DNA of 15,210 nucleotides, taken from assembly GCA_905205995.1 (NCBI GenBank), contig CAJLFU010000043.1, forward strand, positions 1 to 15,210, in the 5' to 3' direction. Shown here piece after piece: positions 1 through 6,588 of this stretch. The notes under the pieces are model-generated. The model made no database searches and was not told the DNA's origin. It saw only the letters and a list, made by a program, of their open reading frames with translations. Position 1 is the first letter of the stretch, and each line of letters starts with the position of its first letter. Made by a program: the position numbers and the translations under genes. This stretch comes from an uncultured Haemophilus sp. (lineage in GTDB: Bacteria > Pseudomonadota > Gammaproteobacteria > Enterobacterales > Pasteurellaceae).

Positions 1-354
1 TTTATCTGGATCATGTTCATTGATTTCAATATCGAATACGTTGATGCCTGCAAATTTTTTGAATAATACACCTTTCCCTTCCATAACAGGTTTTGATGCA
101 AGCGCACCAATATTTCCTAGACCTAACACGGCTGTACCATTTGAAATAACGGCCACTAAATTAGCACGCGCAGTATAACGACTTGCCGCAGAAGGATCTT
201 TTTCAATCTCTAAGCAAGGCTCAGCAACACCTGGAGAATACGCAAGGGCTAAATCATGTTGGGTTTCTAATGATTTGGTTGGGGTGACCGCAATTTTTCC
301 CGGGATTGGGAATTCATGAAAATCTAATGCAGCTTGGCGCAATTGTTCACTCAT
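1..354 (-). CDS. maeB: NADP-dependent malic enzyme, N-terminal part (cut by window edge)
   Basis: This is the first 118 residues of a malic enzyme of the large MaeB type, which oxidatively decarboxylates malate to pyruvate and CO2 with reduction of NADP in the cytoplasm. I translated it by hand from the ATG at 354-352. It opens MSEQLRQAALDFHEF, followed by the malic-enzyme N-domain segment LAYSPGVAEPCL (residues 37-48, with Tyr39 at the usual catalytic tyrosine position), TARANLVAVISNGTAVLGLG (61-80) and the lysine-containing GALASKPVMEGKG (83-95). The frame stays open to base 1. MaeB proteins are usually about 750 residues with a C-terminal phosphotransacetylase-like domain, which would lie beyond the window. 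A GGAG ribosome binding site lies just upstream of the ATG. The gene is divergent from the DUF1919 gene. The family is clear; MaeB rather than the shorter MaeA is inferred from the N-terminal sequence. Confidence 0.93.
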   Translation of the reverse strand, partial: MSEQLRQAALDFHEFPIPGKIAVTPTKSLETQHDLALAYSPGVAEPCLEIEKDPSAASRYTARANLVAVISNGTAVLGLGNIGALASKPVMEGKGVLFKKFAGINVFDIEINEHDPDK

Positions 355-398
355 ATAAAAATACTCCATTTTCACTTAGGATAAATAAAATTCGCGCC

Positions 399-404
399 AT
401 TATA
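399..404 (-). promoter_or_regulatory. Probable -10 element for maeB
   Basis: On the minus strand this is a perfect TATAAT, placed to give a leader of roughly 38 nucleotides before the maeB ATG. No good -35 hexamer lies 16-18 bases upstream, so the promoter is either weak or activator-dependent. This is a motif call only. Confidence 0.45.
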
Positions 405-478
405 CTCTCTTTTAAACAGAATTTTGTGACATACCGCAAAAATTTTACAAATTTATTACAAAAATATGAGTGAAATCG

Positions 479-487
479 ACCGCACTT
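479..487 (-). repeat. DNA uptake signal sequence (USS)
   Basis: Exact AAGTGCGGT core on the minus strand (ACCGCACTT on the plus strand), in the intergenic region between the divergent maeB and DUF1919 genes. In naturally competent Haemophilus this core is bound preferentially during DNA uptake. Confidence 0.9.
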
Positions 488-497
488 TTGTCTTTTC

Positions 498-526
498 TTC
501 ACATTCAGAAGCAAAAACGTTACTAT
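498..526 (+). promoter_or_regulatory. Candidate promoter for the DUF1919-rsuA-bcr unit
   Basis: TTCACA (498-503) and TACTAT (521-526) are separated by 17 bases and lie about 30 bases before the ATG at 555. The hexamers match the sigma-70 consensus at 5/6 and 4/6 positions. No other promoter is needed for the following three genes, which have gaps of only 9 and 1 bases. Confidence 0.4.
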
Positions 527-554
527 ATCGCAAAAAATATACAGGATATAAATA

Positions 555-1184
555 ATGAGTTTGTTTTCTAAATTTAGAAGCGCCATCAATAAATTACAAC
601 GGAAAGCGATTAACAAAACCTATCAAAAACGTTTAACCAATCAAGGCATGTCGGTGATTTCTGCAAACTGTGTCGGTGCGTTTATTTTGCACGATCTAAA
701 TCAGCCTTTTAACTCTCCATTTGTTAATCTCTATTTAGATCCGAGCGATTTTGTTCGCTATCTACAGAATATCGAATTCTATCAAGCACAACCTCTTCAA
801 TTTATACAAACAGAAAAACCGTATCCCGTTGGCTTATTAGATGATCTTAAAGTGCATTTTATGCATTACCATTCTGAACAAGAAGCCAAAGAGAAATGGG
901 AAGCTCGCTCACAGCGTTTAGATTTCGATAATTTATTTATTATGATGACGGATAAAGATGGCGGAAAAGGCGCAAAATATGAAGACCTACAAGCCTTTGA
1001 TAACTTGCCTTACCCAAACAAAGTGGTCTTTACCCATAAGCCTTATCCCGAACTTAAATCTGCTTTCTACATTAAAGGCTTTGAAAACGAAAACGAAGTG
1101 GGTGATTTATTTACCTTTTCCGGTTGGAATGGCGAAAAATATTACGACCAATTTGATTACGTCAGCTGGTTCAATCAAAAATAA
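555..1184 (+). CDS. DUF1919 family protein (polysaccharide-biosynthesis-type hypothetical)
   Basis: A 209-residue protein that I recognise as a DUF1919 family member. The supporting features are the segment VISANCVGAFILHDL near residues 34-48 (family form: ISNNC-x-G-x2-I), LYLDPSDFVRYL (59-70), YPVGLLDDLKVHFMHY (about 90-105), the acidic LFIMMTDKDGG (about 127-137), LPYPNKVVFT, and a C-terminal GEKYYDQFDYVSWFN. Proteins of this family are often found near capsule or exopolysaccharide genes and are annotated as exopolysaccharide biosynthesis proteins, but I know of no established reaction, so none is assigned. It has no signal peptide or membrane span and is probably cytoplasmic. The ATG at 555 has AGGA upstream. 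No polysaccharide genes flank it: it is the first gene of a unit with rsuA (9-base gap) and bcr. As I recall, the same gene lies beside maeB in H. influenzae. Confidence 0.82.
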   Translation: MSLFSKFRSAINKLQRKAINKTYQKRLTNQGMSVISANCVGAFILHDLNQPFNSPFVNLYLDPSDFVRYLQNIEFYQAQPLQFIQTEKPYPVGLLDDLKVHFMHYHSEQEAKEKWEARSQRLDFDNLFIMMTDKDGGKGAKYEDLQAFDNLPYPNKVVFTHKPYPELKSAFYIKGFENENEVGDLFTFSGWNGEKYYDQFDYVSWFNQK

Positions 1185-1193
1185 GAGTTTACG

Positions 1194-1892
1194 ATGCGAT
1201 TAGATAAATTTATTGCCGAGAATACTGGTTTAACGCGTTCACAAGCCACCAAGGCCATTCGCCAAAGTGCGGTCAAAATTAACGGTGAAATTGTGAAAAA
1301 TGGTGCGACTAAAGTTAGCCAAGAAGATGAAATTTATTTTGAAGATGAATTATTGACTTGGGTGGAAGAAGGTCAATATTTTATGTTGCATAAGCCTCAG
1401 GGCTATGTTTGCTCTCATGATGATGGTGACTATCCAACCATTTATCAATTTTTTGAACCGCCTCTTTCTGGCAAGTTACACAGTGCTGGACGATTAGATG
1501 TCGATACGACAGGACTCGTACTATTAACTGATGATGGTCAATGGTCACATCGTATTACCTCACCAAAGTATCAATGCGAGAAAACCTATTTAATCACTTT
1601 AGCTGATCCCGTTGAAAACCATTATGCGGCTTCTTGTGAAGAAGGTATTTTGTTGCGTGGAGAAAAAGAACCGACTAAACCTGCAAAACTTGAAGTCTTA
1701 GATGATTACAATGTAAACCTTACTATTTCTGAAGGACGCTATCACCAAGTAAAACGCATGTTTGCCGCACTGGGTAATAAAGTCGTGGCACTCCATCGTT
1801 GGAGAATCGGCAACGTTGAATTAGATGAAAACTTAGAAGAAGGCGAATTTCGTCCACTTACTCAGGAAGAAATCGACAATTTAGTGAAATAA
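1194..1892 (+). CDS. rsuA: 16S rRNA pseudouridine(516) synthase RsuA
   Basis: A 232-residue pseudouridine synthase that isomerises uridine 516 of 16S rRNA during small-subunit assembly. It has an N-terminal S4 RNA-binding domain (MRLDKFIAENTGLTRSQATKAIRQ onward, roughly residues 1-60) and the RsuA/RluB/E/F catalytic motif GRLDVDTTGLVLLTDDG at about 99-115. Asp102 is the expected catalytic aspartate, the same residue number as in E. coli RsuA. The family signature EGRYHQVKRMFAALGNKV follows near 180-197. The length matches E. coli RsuA (231). RsuA is preferred over RluB/RluE because of the S4 domain combined with this short length. The ATG lies 9 bases after the upstream stop, with a modest AAGAG ribosome binding site overlapping that stop. 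The stop is one base from the bcr start, so translation is probably coupled. Confidence 0.93.
   Translation: MRLDKFIAENTGLTRSQATKAIRQSAVKINGEIVKNGATKVSQEDEIYFEDELLTWVEEGQYFMLHKPQGYVCSHDDGDYPTIYQFFEPPLSGKLHSAGRLDVDTTGLVLLTDDGQWSHRITSPKYQCEKTYLITLADPVENHYAASCEEGILLRGEKEPTKPAKLEVLDDYNVNLTISEGRYHQVKRMFAALGNKVVALHRWRIGNVELDENLEEGEFRPLTQEEIDNLVK
1265..1273 (+). repeat. DNA uptake signal sequence (USS)
   Basis: Exact AAGTGCGGT with the usual CAAAATT extension, inside rsuA. It encodes part of the S4 domain (Ser-Ala-Val). Confidence 0.9.
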
Positions 1893-1893
1893 T

Positions 1894-3084
1894 ATGAGCC
1901 AAAATATTAAACCTACCTTTATTTTTATCGCCACGCTCGGCATCCTCTCGATGCTACCGCCTTTGGGCGTGGATATGTATATTCCGTCCTTTTTAAATAT
2001 CGCTGAAGACTTAAATATCAACTCCGAGCAAGTACAGCATACGCTGACATTCTTCGCTTATGGTATGGCGGCAGGGCAATTATTCTGGGGACCATTTGGT
2101 GACAGTTTTGGTCGTAAACCAATTATTTTATTAGGTGTCATTATTGGTGCTATCACGGCCATTATTTTGACGGGTATTCATTCTATTGGTAGTTTCACTG
2201 CGCTGCGTTTTATTCAAGGTTTCTTTGGGGCTGCGCCTGTTGTGCTTTCAGGAGCTCTATTACGAGATTTATTTAGCAAAGATCAGCTCTCTAAAATCAT
2301 GTCCACCATCACGCTTGTCTTTATGATCGCGCCGCTTGTTGCACCTATAATTGGTGGATATATCGTGAAATATTTCCACTGGCATATGATTTTTTATGTG
2401 ATAGGCATCATGGGATTTCTTGCGGCATTGCTCGTCTTTTTCGTTATTCCTGAGACCCATAAACAAGAAAACCGTATTCCCCTACGCCTAAATATCATTG
2501 CCCGTAATTTCATGACGCTTTCTAAACAAAAAGAAGTGTTAGGTTATATGGCTGTGGCTTCTTTTGGTTTTGGTGGTTTATTTGCTTTCGTCACTGCGGG
2601 ATCGATTGTCTATATCGGTATTTATGGCATTCCAGTCGATCAATTTGGTTATTTCTTTATGATCAATATCGCCATTATGACAATGGCTTCTTATCTAAAT
2701 GGGAAATTTGTATTGAAGCTAGGTGCTGAAACCATGTTACGAATTGGTATTGCCGTACAATTCATTTCAGGAATTTGGTTATTTTTAACCGCACTTTTTG
2801 ATTTTGGTTTTTGGTCAATGGCAATTGGTGTGGCTTTTTTTGTAGGACAAAATCCACTTATTTCGTCCAATGCTACTGCCTCTATTCTCGAAAAATTCCC
2901 TACGATGGCAGGTACCGCCAACTCATTAATGGGAAGTGTACGTTTTGGTGTTGGTGCTGTGATGGGTTCTCTTGTAGCGAGCTTTAAAATGGAAACAGCA
3001 GCCCCAATGCTCTATACGATGACGGCTTGCGTGGTCATTTCCGTCCTCTCTTATTACTTCCTGACTTATCGAAATGAACGATAA
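1894..3084 (+). CDS. bcr: Bcr/CflA family multidrug efflux transporter (MFS)
   Basis: A 396-residue inner-membrane transporter of the major facilitator superfamily, drug:H+ antiporter (12-helix) group. The Bcr/CflA subfamily exports drugs such as bicyclomycin, chloramphenicol or sulfonamides; the substrate here cannot be read from sequence. Visible features are the first helix with VDMYIPSF (26-33, including the Asp27 typical of the subfamily), motif A GPFGDSFGRKP (66-76) between helices 2 and 3, and RFIQGFFGAAP (about 105-115) in helix 4. A further series of hydrophobic segments runs to the C-terminus, consistent with 12 helices. The ATG follows the rsuA stop by one base, indicating translational coupling. 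The stop codon overlaps a USS by one base, and a strong terminator follows. E. coli also places bcr directly next to rsuA, which supports orthology. Confidence 0.92.
   Translation: MSQNIKPTFIFIATLGILSMLPPLGVDMYIPSFLNIAEDLNINSEQVQHTLTFFAYGMAAGQLFWGPFGDSFGRKPIILLGVIIGAITAIILTGIHSIGSFTALRFIQGFFGAAPVVLSGALLRDLFSKDQLSKIMSTITLVFMIAPLVAPIIGGYIVKYFHWHMIFYVIGIMGFLAALLVFFVIPETHKQENRIPLRLNIIARNFMTLSKQKEVLGYMAVASFGFGGLFAFVTAGSIVYIGIYGIPVDQFGYFFMINIAIMTMASYLNGKFVLKLGAETMLRIGIAVQFISGIWLFLTALFDFGFWSMAIGVAFFVGQNPLISSNATASILEKFPTMAGTANSLMGSVRFGVGAVMGSLVASFKMETAAPMLYTMTACVVISVLSYYFLTYRNER
2788..2796 (-). repeat. DNA uptake signal sequence (USS)
   Basis: Exact core on the minus strand (plus strand ACCGCACTT), inside bcr. 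Confidence 0.9.
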
Positions 3085-3092
3085 AGTGCGGT
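3084..3092 (+). repeat. DNA uptake signal sequence (USS) at the bcr stop
   Basis: Exact AAGTGCGGT followed by CAATTTTC. Its first base is the last base of the bcr TAA codon. No inverted partner follows, so this copy is not itself a terminator hairpin. Confidence 0.9.
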
Positions 3093-3118
3093 CAATTTTC
3101 AAGTCAATTTAAAACAAT

Positions 3119-3143
3119 AAAGGCGGGATGTCCCGCCTTTTTT
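3119..3143 (+). terminator. Rho-independent terminator, bidirectional (bcr and symporter gene)
   Basis: A 9-bp stem, AAAGGCGGG (3119-3127) paired with CCCGCCTTT (3132-3140), with loop ATGT and then a run of T. It lies between convergent genes. On the opposite strand the stem is followed by TTATTG, so it may also serve the minus-strand symporter gene whose stop is at 3158. Confidence 0.9.
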
Positions 3144-3157
3144 ATTTCCATCAACAT

Positions 3158-4597
3158 TTATTTCCAAATTCGATGTTCTAATACTCGTTTTTTAATTTCA
3201 GGATAAAGCTCAATTTTGAATTCTGGTTCTTTCCCTTCTTTTAATTGACGTTGATAATCTTTCATTAGCTTCCACACAATCGGGGAAAGTAAAACAATCG
3301 CGACTAAGTTAATAATTGCCATCACAGCCATCACAGTATCCGCAAAATTCCACACGACATTGCCTGATTTTACTGAACCGAAATAAACAAAGAATAAGAC
3401 AGCCAAACGGAACGACCACACAAACCACGGTTTATTTTTAATAAAGCGGATGTTACTTTCTGCATAAGCATAATTACCAATGATAGATGAATAAGCGAAA
3501 AGTAATAAGATGAAAGCTAAGAAGTGTACTCCGAACTCCCCTACATGATAACGCAATGCATTTTGCGTTAAGGAAATACTTTTCAGTGTTTCACTGCCAT
3601 AGTTATCGGAAAGTAAAATAATCACTGCCGTACAAGTACATACGATCATGGTATCGACAAATACACCAAGCATTTGCACTAAACCTTGGCTGACTGGATG
3701 TTTGACATGTGCTGCAGCGGCCGCATTTGGGGCTGATCCCATACCCGCTTCATTAGAGAATAATCCGCGTTTAATCCCCATCATCATGGCTTTGGAGACT
3801 AAAGCACCAAACACTCCACCAGCAGCAGATTGGAAAGTAAAGGCACTTTTGTAAATATTGGCAATTACCGTTGGGATCATATCAATATGCATACCTAGGA
3901 TAATTACCGCCATAATTAGATAAAAGAGTGCCATCATCGGTACTACGCTACTAGAAATGGTCGCAATACGTTTCACGCCACCAAAAATAATGGCGGCAGT
4001 TAATACCACTAAAACAAGGCCAACATACTCACCTTGCCAATCCCAAGCGTTTTTAGTTGCTTCTACGATTGAGTTTGCTTGTACTGAATTAAATGCAAAA
4101 CCAAAGGTAAAAATAAGTGATACTGCAAACGCTACTGCTAAGCAACGTGATTTTAACCCTTGTGTAATATAGTAAGCGGGGCCACCACGGAAAGAGCCAT
4201 CTTTATCTTGAATTTTGAATACCTGTGCTAAAGTAGATTCCGCAAAAGCACTCGACATGCCAATAAATGCCGTTACCCACATCCAAAATACAGCACCTTC
4301 ACCACCTAGCGCAATGGCTGTTGCCACACCACTGATATTACCTACGCCAACTCGACTTGCGAGCCCGGTTGCAAAAGCTTGGAATGGGGTTAAAGAATTA
4401 CCTTCTGTAGCACGTCCGAACCACATTTCGCGTATACTTGTAGGGAAAAGACGTAGCTGTACTAAGCCTGTAGTAATGGTAAAAAATAGACCTACACCTA
4501 ATAAAATAACAATGGTGATATTCCATAATGGCTCATCTAAATGTTCAACAACCCATGTTAAACCTTGCTCAATCCAGTTCCCAAATTCTGTCAGCAT
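3158..4597 (-). CDS. Sodium:alanine/glycine symporter, AGCS family (AlsT/DagA-like)
   Basis: A 479-residue polytopic inner-membrane carrier of the alanine or glycine:cation symporter family, which imports small neutral amino acids with Na+. The family hallmark is present: ATGLASRVGVGNISGVATAI at about 77-96, with Asn87 in the conserved GxGN position, then GGEGAVFWMWV. It is followed by FRGGPAYYI (137-144) and the later loop SNEAGMGSAPNAAAAA near residues 280-297. About ten or more hydrophobic segments run through the protein. Many relatives read GGPGA where this one has GGEGA (residues 98-102), a small deviation. The ATG at 4597 has GAGG upstream. The paralogues named alsT, dagA or cycA-like differ in substrate preference, so I give no symbol. 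It is read in the same direction as nagK but separated from it by a terminator. Confidence 0.9.
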   Translation of the reverse strand: MLTEFGNWIEQGLTWVVEHLDEPLWNITIVILLGVGLFFTITTGLVQLRLFPTSIREMWFGRATEGNSLTPFQAFATGLASRVGVGNISGVATAIALGGEGAVFWMWVTAFIGMSSAFAESTLAQVFKIQDKDGSFRGGPAYYITQGLKSRCLAVAFAVSLIFTFGFAFNSVQANSIVEATKNAWDWQGEYVGLVLVVLTAAIIFGGVKRIATISSSVVPMMALFYLIMAVIILGMHIDMIPTVIANIYKSAFTFQSAAGGVFGALVSKAMMMGIKRGLFSNEAGMGSAPNAAAAAHVKHPVSQGLVQMLGVFVDTMIVCTCTAVIILLSDNYGSETLKSISLTQNALRYHVGEFGVHFLAFILLLFAYSSIIGNYAYAESNIRFIKNKPWFVWSFRLAVLFFVYFGSVKSGNVVWNFADTVMAVMAIINLVAIVLLSPIVWKLMKDYQRQLKEGKEPEFKIELYPEIKKRVLEHRIWK

Positions 4598-4628
4598 AAA
4601 AAACCTCGTTTAAAAAATCTATGTTCTT

Positions 4629-4656
4629 ATTGTAAATAGACAAAATAAAAAATCCA
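4629..4656 (-). promoter_or_regulatory. Weak candidate promoter for the AGCS symporter gene
   Basis: On the minus strand TACAAT (4634-4629) resembles a -10 element, with TGGATT (4656-4651) 16 bases upstream. The -35 part overlaps the terminator stem of nagK. The alternative TTGTCT (4643-4638) with TAGATT (4621-4616) is equally possible. A separate promoter is expected because a terminator precedes the gene. Confidence 0.25.
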
Positions 4657-4680
4657 GTTTTCTTAGAAAAAAACTGGACT
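4643..4680 (-). terminator. Rho-independent terminator downstream of nagK
   Basis: On the minus strand a 9-bp stem (TCCAGTTTT at 4678-4670 with AAAACTGGA at 4661-4653) is followed by ATTTTTTATTTTG, a typical T-tract. It lies about 57 bases past the nagK stop and ahead of the symporter gene, making the two genes separate transcription units. Confidence 0.8.
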
Positions 4681-4734
4681 TTTATCCTATAACATAAATT
4701 TTATTCAATTTTTTACTATTTTTTTAGATTAAAT

Positions 4735-5652
4735 CTATTCACGTTTTAAAAATAACGCTGCAGCACCACGCACTCCACCAGAATCACCATGTTTTGCTTT
4801 TTTGATTGGTGGCACTTTCGCACTACGCATTAAATGAGGTGGCAATGCTTTTGGTAACGCTTCATAGAGATAATCAAAATTCGATAACCCCCCACCTAGT
4901 ACAATCATATGTGGATCAAACGCAGTGATAATATTACCGATAGAAATAGCCGCTAACTCCACAAAAATGCGAACAAAATCAACCGCACTTTCTTCTTTCT
5001 CATAAAAGCGATCGATAATGTCTTTGGCTGATAATGCCTCGCCTTTTAAGTCGCGGTACAACATCTCAAAACCGCGACCTGAAATATAAGTATCTAAACA
5101 GGCATGATTACCACAACCACATTCATAAATAGGTGCTTTATCCCAACCCAATAATTTTAAGGCATGATAATTTAATTGAAGATGACCTAACTCTCCCGCC
5201 ATTCCCACTTGTCCTGAGTGAATTTTGCCGTTAATCACAAAGCCACCACCAAAACCTGTGCCTAAAATCAGCCCTAATACGGAAGGATACTGGGTATTTT
5301 CTTCATCCCAAGCTTCAGAAAGCGCAAAGCAATTTGCATCATTTTCAGCTCGCACTTCACGCCCGAGTATTTTCTCAAGATCAGTTAAAATAGGCTTATT
5401 ATCTGCGACACGAATATTCGTTACTTCAGCAAGCCCAGTTGTTAAATTAACAAATCCTGGCAACCCAAGACCTACCGTGCCTTTTTCACCAAAGTGGGCA
5501 TCTGCACGTTCGACTAAAGTTTTAATCGCCTGTAACCAATCTTGATAATCTGTCTGTGGCGTTGGCACGCGCTCGGTATAAAGTTTTTCTAATTTTTCAT
5601 TAAAAGCAGCCAATTCAATCTTTGTGCCACCAATATCAATACCATAATACAT
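4735..5652 (-). CDS. nagK: N-acetylglucosamine kinase, ROK family
   Basis: A 305-residue cytoplasmic sugar kinase closely resembling E. coli NagK (303 residues), which phosphorylates GlcNAc to GlcNAc-6-phosphate with ATP, for example during cell-wall amino-sugar recycling. It begins MYYGIDIGGTKIELAAF, with the ATP-binding DIGGTK at 6-11. ENDANCFALSEAWD (103-116) carries the catalytic-base Asp105. GLILGTGFGGG (127-137) is the second phosphate-binding loop. The ROK zinc site is His157 with Cys178, Cys180 and Cys185 (CGCG-x3-C). The glutamate that usually follows this motif in ROK proteins is Asp187 here (CLD). There is no N-terminal helix-turn-helix, so this is a kinase and not a NagC/Mlc-type repressor. 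Glucokinase activity is a possible alternative. The start is supported by AAGGAG just upstream. A terminator follows. Confidence 0.88.
   Translation of the reverse strand: MYYGIDIGGTKIELAAFNEKLEKLYTERVPTPQTDYQDWLQAIKTLVERADAHFGEKGTVGLGLPGFVNLTTGLAEVTNIRVADNKPILTDLEKILGREVRAENDANCFALSEAWDEENTQYPSVLGLILGTGFGGGFVINGKIHSGQVGMAGELGHLQLNYHALKLLGWDKAPIYECGCGNHACLDTYISGRGFEMLYRDLKGEALSAKDIIDRFYEKEESAVDFVRIFVELAAISIGNIITAFDPHMIVLGGGLSNFDYLYEALPKALPPHLMRSAKVPPIKKAKHGDSGGVRGAAALFLKRE
4982..4990 (-). repeat. DNA uptake signal sequence (USS)
   Basis: Exact core on the minus strand (plus strand ACCGCACTT), inside nagK. Confidence 0.9.
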
Positions 5653-5687
5653 ATTGTCTCCTTAAAAGAGCGGTCAAATTTGTGGAA

Positions 5688-5716
5688 TATATAGGCTGTA
5701 TTTTCCTTGAAATCAA
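5688..5716 (-). promoter_or_regulatory. Candidate nagK promoter
   Basis: On the minus strand TTGATT (5716-5711) and TATATA (5693-5688) are 17 bases apart, giving a leader of about 30 bases. That leader includes a near-USS (AAGAGCGGT at 5666-5674) and the AAGGAG ribosome binding site. Confidence 0.4.
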
Positions 5717-5719
5717 AAT

Positions 5720-5747
5720 GAAAATCCATGATAAAAATCATATTTTC
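5720..5747. promoter_or_regulatory. Inverted repeat upstream of nagK, FNR/CRP-family-like core
   Basis: ATGAT-AAAA-ATCAT (5728-5741) is flanked by GAAAAT (5720-5725) and ATTTTC (5742-5747), which are also complementary, with two unpaired C residues between the left arms. The core TGAT-N4-ATCA matches the inner bases of the FNR site TTGAT-N4-ATCAA, but both outermost bases differ. It lies just upstream of the candidate nagK -35. It could be an operator, or an AT-rich coincidence. Confidence 0.3.
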
Positions 5748-5754
5748 TACAAGC

Positions 5755-5792
5755 AATAAAAAAGACCGGCTTTATCACTAAAACCGGTCTTT
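5755..5792 (-). terminator. Rho-independent terminator of pgpB
   Basis: On the minus strand AAAGACCGG (5792-5784) pairs with CCGGTCTTT (5769-5761) across a 14-base loop and is followed by TTTATT. It begins only four bases after the pgpB stop codon. Confidence 0.88.
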
Positions 5793-5796
5793 GATG

Positions 5797-6522
5797 TTAT
5801 TTATTGTTAAACAAGCCTTTCTTCTGTAAGAAACCAAAAATAATTAAATGAACAATCCACGCCGAAATTATCGCCACAAATAAATCGATTGGATAATGCA
5901 TTCCAAGGCGGACTCGGCTAATCAACATTAATACACCCCAAATGGTCATGGCACCAATCAGTAATTCTGCTTTAAAAGAACGATTGCCTAATAATTGGCT
6001 AAACCCGACGGCTAACATTAGCCAAGTGGCGGCAAAAATAGAATGTCCAGATGGGAAAGAATAACCCGTTTCGTCTTCATAATGTGCTTTTAACCAGGAT
6101 GGCGTATCCGCTTGTGTGGAATAAAATTTATCCACTAATTTCGCACGCTCTGAACGATCTTGATGATAAAAAGCATCCGTCGTACTTTCTGTTTTTTCCG
6201 CTAAATAGACGGTAAAAGGACGTGGCTCGGCAAAAACTGTTTTTAAACCTGTTTTAATTACTTGTGTAGATAATACCGACAGGCCCATTACAATCACGCC
6301 CATAATCCACTGTTTACGGTTCTCAAAAAGAAAACGGAAAAGTAAAGCAAATACCCCACAGGTAATTAAGGCATAAGGTACACTACCGGTTTCCGTTAAA
6401 AGATAAAGCCAATAATCCCATTCCATTAATTGGTTGTTTCCATGCCAATGATAAGCAAAACCCCAAACAAAAAATGGTACAAGACAAAGGAATAACGTAT
6501 ATAATGACAGCCTTTTAAACAT
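5797..6522 (-). CDS. pgpB: PAP2-family phosphatidylglycerophosphatase B
   Basis: A 241-residue inner-membrane phosphatase. In this family the enzyme removes phosphate from phosphatidylglycerophosphate and often from undecaprenyl pyrophosphate on the periplasmic side. The three PAP2 motifs are complete: K94-x6-R101-P102 (KTVFAEPRP), P157-S158-G159-H160, and S202-R203-x5-H209-YP-x-D213. His160 and His209 are the expected nucleophile and general acid. The residues match E. coli PgpB motif spacing. Hydrophobic segments surround these motifs (about 6-24, 48-66, 72-90, 162-178, 186-202 and 212-231), with a long periplasmic loop between motifs 1 and 2. The ATG has GAGG upstream. The gene is divergent from ribA with 66 bases between them. 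As I recall, the same pair is adjacent in H. influenzae. Confidence 0.92.
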   Translation of the reverse strand: MFKRLSLYTLFLCLVPFFVWGFAYHWHGNNQLMEWDYWLYLLTETGSVPYALITCGVFALLFRFLFENRKQWIMGVIVMGLSVLSTQVIKTGLKTVFAEPRPFTVYLAEKTESTTDAFYHQDRSERAKLVDKFYSTQADTPSWLKAHYEDETGYSFPSGHSIFAATWLMLAVGFSQLLGNRSFKAELLIGAMTIWGVLMLISRVRLGMHYPIDLFVAIISAWIVHLIIFGFLQKKGLFNNK

Positions 6523-6554
6523 TGTTGCCTCTTGATAATAAAAATAAAGTGCAC

Positions 6555-6563
6555 ATTTTAGCA
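6555..6563 (-). promoter_or_regulatory. Candidate extended -10 for pgpB
   Basis: On the minus strand this reads TGCTAAAAT, matching the extended -10 form TGnTATAAT with one mismatch. It lies 32 bases before the pgpB ATG. No clear -35 is visible, as is acceptable for extended -10 promoters. Confidence 0.35.
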
Positions 6564-6588
6564 GAATAAAGTTGAAAAAGGATACGTT

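Noticed and set aside
4215..4613. 132-residue open frame on the plus strand opposite the AGCS symporter
   Set aside because: Composition is low-complexity and it mirrors conserved symporter codons; no ribosome binding site or family match.
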